Assembly: GCF_001971785.1 (NCBI RefSeq)
Contig: NZ_CP019389.1
Location: 2,367,001-2,431,000, forward strand
Length of the DNA stretch: 64,000 nt
Direction of reading: 5' to 3'
DNA from: Seonamhaeicola sp. S2-3
Lineage (GTDB): Bacteria; Bacteroidota; Bacteroidia; Flavobacteriales; Flavobacteriaceae
Part shown: in pieces, positions 62,637-64,000 of the stretch
Position numbering within the stretch: position 1 is the first letter of the stretch
Layout: each line of letters starts with the position of its first letter
Notes under the pieces: generated by a model
What the model was told of the DNA's origin: nothing
Databases searched by the model: none
What the model saw: only the letters and a program-made list of their open reading frames with translations
Program-made: the position numbers and the translations under genes

Positions 62637-63917
62637 ATGAAAATCATAAAAGACCAAATCTCAGATTTAAACCAGAAAAGCCTAAAAAACCACGAAGAAA
62701 GTTTTGATTTTTTAGCAAGTAAATTGAGTAAACAAGGATATGATGTAGAATCCATAGTGTCAAAATTAGCAAAATTTCAAGTAGCTATACCAAGTTGGGC
62801 TTTAGGAGCTGGTGGTACACGCTTTGGTAGATTTTCATTTTACGGAGAGCCTGCTAGTTTAGAACAAAAAATAGAAGATATTGGTGTAATTCACAGCTTA
62901 ACTCAAACAGCAGGAGCTGTATCTTTGCACATTCCTTGGGATATTCCATCAGATTATAATGCTATTAAAGAAAAAGCAAATGCTTTAAATATTAAGTTTG
63001 ATGCTGTAAATTCTAACACCTTTCAAGATCAAAAAGATGCAGCAGAAACATACAAGTATGGTTCTTTAAGCAACACAAGTAAATCTGTAAGAGAGCAGGC
63101 TATTCAGCATAATTTAGACGTTATTAATATTGGTGAAAAGTTAGGTTCTAAAGCTTTAACGGTATGGTTGGCAGATGGATCTTGTTTTCCTGGACAAAAT
63201 AATTTTCAAACAGCATTTCAAAACACTCAAAATAGCCTAATAGATATTTATAAAGGCTTACCAGATGATTGGAAAATGTTGGTTGAGTATAAACCTTATG
63301 AACCAAATTTTTACAGTACTGTTATTCAAGACTGGGGAACATCCTTAATGCTAGCAAATGGTTGTGGTGATAAAGCTTATACTTTAGTTGATTTAGGACA
63401 TCATTTACCAAATTCTAATATTGAACAAATTGTTTCTATTTTACAATTAAAAGGAAAATTAGGAGGTTTTCACTTTAATGATAGTAAATATGGAGATGAT
63501 GATTTAACAGTTGGTAGTATTAAGCCATATGCTTTATTTTTAATTTTTAACGAATTGGTTTATGGTATGGAGAATAACCCACAAAACCCAGAATTAGCTT
63601 GGATGATAGATGCAAGTCATAACGTTAAAGACCCTTTAGAAGACTTAATTCAATCCTTAGAAGCTATTCAAGAGGCTTATGCTAAAGCATTGTTAATAGA
63701 TCAAGAGGCTTTAAAAGAAGCACAGTTAGATCATGATGTAGTGAAATGTCAAGAAATTTTGCAGGGAGCCTATAGAACAGATGTAAGAGCGCTATTAGAA
63801 AAAGCACGCTTAAATACAGGAGGAGCCTTGAACCCAATCAATGCATATCGTGGGTTAGATGTAAGAAGTAACTTAATTAAAGAAAGAGGTAAACATACAG
63901 TAGCCACTGGTTTATAA
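62637..63917 (+). CDS. rhaI: L-rhamnose isomerase (RhaI, Pseudomonas stutzeri type)
   Basis: Converts L-rhamnose to L-rhamnulose in the cytoplasm; TIM-barrel, metal-dependent. ATG at 62637 (MKIIKDQISDLNQ) is chosen. An in-frame GTG at 62595 would begin within the upstream hairpin and add 14 unlikely residues. Metal-site residues E217 (LVEYKPYEP), D252 (LVDLGHHLP), H279 and D282 (GFHFNDSKYGDDD) have the order of the P. stutzeri enzyme. The first three sit at a constant offset of two from its E219, D254 and H281 as I recall them. Length 426 fits that type. It is second in the rhamnose operon and ends 7 bp before the kinase start. Confidence 0.93.
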   Translation: MKIIKDQISDLNQKSLKNHEESFDFLASKLSKQGYDVESIVSKLAKFQVAIPSWALGAGGTRFGRFSFYGEPASLEQKIEDIGVIHSLTQTAGAVSLHIPWDIPSDYNAIKEKANALNIKFDAVNSNTFQDQKDAAETYKYGSLSNTSKSVREQAIQHNLDVINIGEKLGSKALTVWLADGSCFPGQNNFQTAFQNTQNSLIDIYKGLPDDWKMLVEYKPYEPNFYSTVIQDWGTSLMLANGCGDKAYTLVDLGHHLPNSNIEQIVSILQLKGKLGGFHFNDSKYGDDDLTVGSIKPYALFLIFNELVYGMENNPQNPELAWMIDASHNVKDPLEDLIQSLEAIQEAYAKALLIDQEALKEAQLDHDVVKCQEILQGAYRTDVRALLEKARLNTGGALNPINAYRGLDVRSNLIKERGKHTVATGL

Positions 63918-63924
63918 TCAAATA

Positions 63925-64000
63925 ATGAAACAAAAAGTAACTGCGGTTTTTGATATAGGAAAAACAAATAAAAAGTTTTTTCTATTTGATAAGGATTTTA
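63925..64000 (+). CDS. FGGY-type sugar kinase, probably rhamnulokinase; 3' end cut by window edge
   Basis: ATG at 63925 opens a frame that runs to the window end. The 25 visible residues, MKQKVTAVFDIGKTNKKFF then LFDKDF, form the first phosphate-binding strand of the actin-like FGGY kinases (DIGKTNKK-type). Position directly after rhaI (7 bp) and with a rhamnulose-1-phosphate aldolase upstream makes rhamnulokinase (rhaB) the natural assignment, because that step is otherwise missing. Only this fragment can be judged, so the symbol is withheld. Confidence 0.7.
   Translation, partial: MKQKVTAVFDIGKTNKKFFLFDKDF

Noticed and set aside
1-64000. CRISPR arrays, tRNA or rRNA genes, prophage or transposase genes
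   Set aside because: None were recognised; the window is continuous PUL and sugar-catabolism genes. The only possible mobile trace is the small GC-rich element at 33006-33120.

Overview
The window looks like a polysaccharide utilization locus (PUL) from a marine member of the Bacteroidota, most likely Flavobacteriaceae. The DNA is AT-rich and promoters carry TAnnTTTG-type -7 boxes. Outer-membrane uptake is by a SusC/SusD pair, many exported enzymes have lipoprotein signal peptides, and three proteins end in type IX secretion (T9SS) sorting domains. No genus is claimed.

The target is probably a sulfated, L-rhamnose-rich, uronic-acid-containing algal polysaccharide (ulvan or a rhamnan sulfate are the best guesses). 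The window encodes three GH78 and three GH106-type rhamnosidase-family proteins, eight S1-type sulfatases, three lyase-like proteins (PL38/alginate-lyase-like, heparinase II/III-like, BNR_4 propeller), two GH2, and one each of GH3, GH39-like and GH5-like enzymes. An L-rhamnose catabolic set accompanies them: rhaT (cut at the left edge), rhaM mutarotase, rhaI isomerase, a fused aldolase/lactaldehyde dehydrogenase, and the start of a sugar kinase (cut at the right edge).

Layout. 1-993 rhaT end. 1085-3916 GH106. 4020-6881 GH78. 7046-9595 T9SS-sorted binding protein plus sulfatase. 9717-15827 operon of GH39-like, GH5-like and GH2. 16037-16891 (minus) nucleoside-hydrolase-like protein. 17117-21778 susC (frameshifted) and susD. 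21958-24132 GH3. 24307-25619 T9SS protein and rhaM. 25907-34607 two tandem GH78 and two sulfatases. 34782-58481 one apparent operon of about 24 kb: GH2, a 27-residue membrane ORF, PL38-like, two GH106, heparinase-like, BNR_4 and five consecutive sulfatases. 58907-59956 (minus) GntR/LacI-type regulator. 60412 to the right edge: rhamnose catabolic operon.

The most striking non-coding signal is a shared promoter architecture in front of eleven transcription units on both strands. It is two ACAGGATA-like octamers 10 bp apart, then a gap of 20 nt, then a -7 box beginning TA (10 of 11 cases). It links the PUL enzymes, SusCD, rhaM and the rhamnose catabolic operon into one apparent regulon whose regulator is not obvious in the window. 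The only SusC in the window is out of frame at a G7 tract, which is either a sequencing error, an inactivating mutation or a phase switch.
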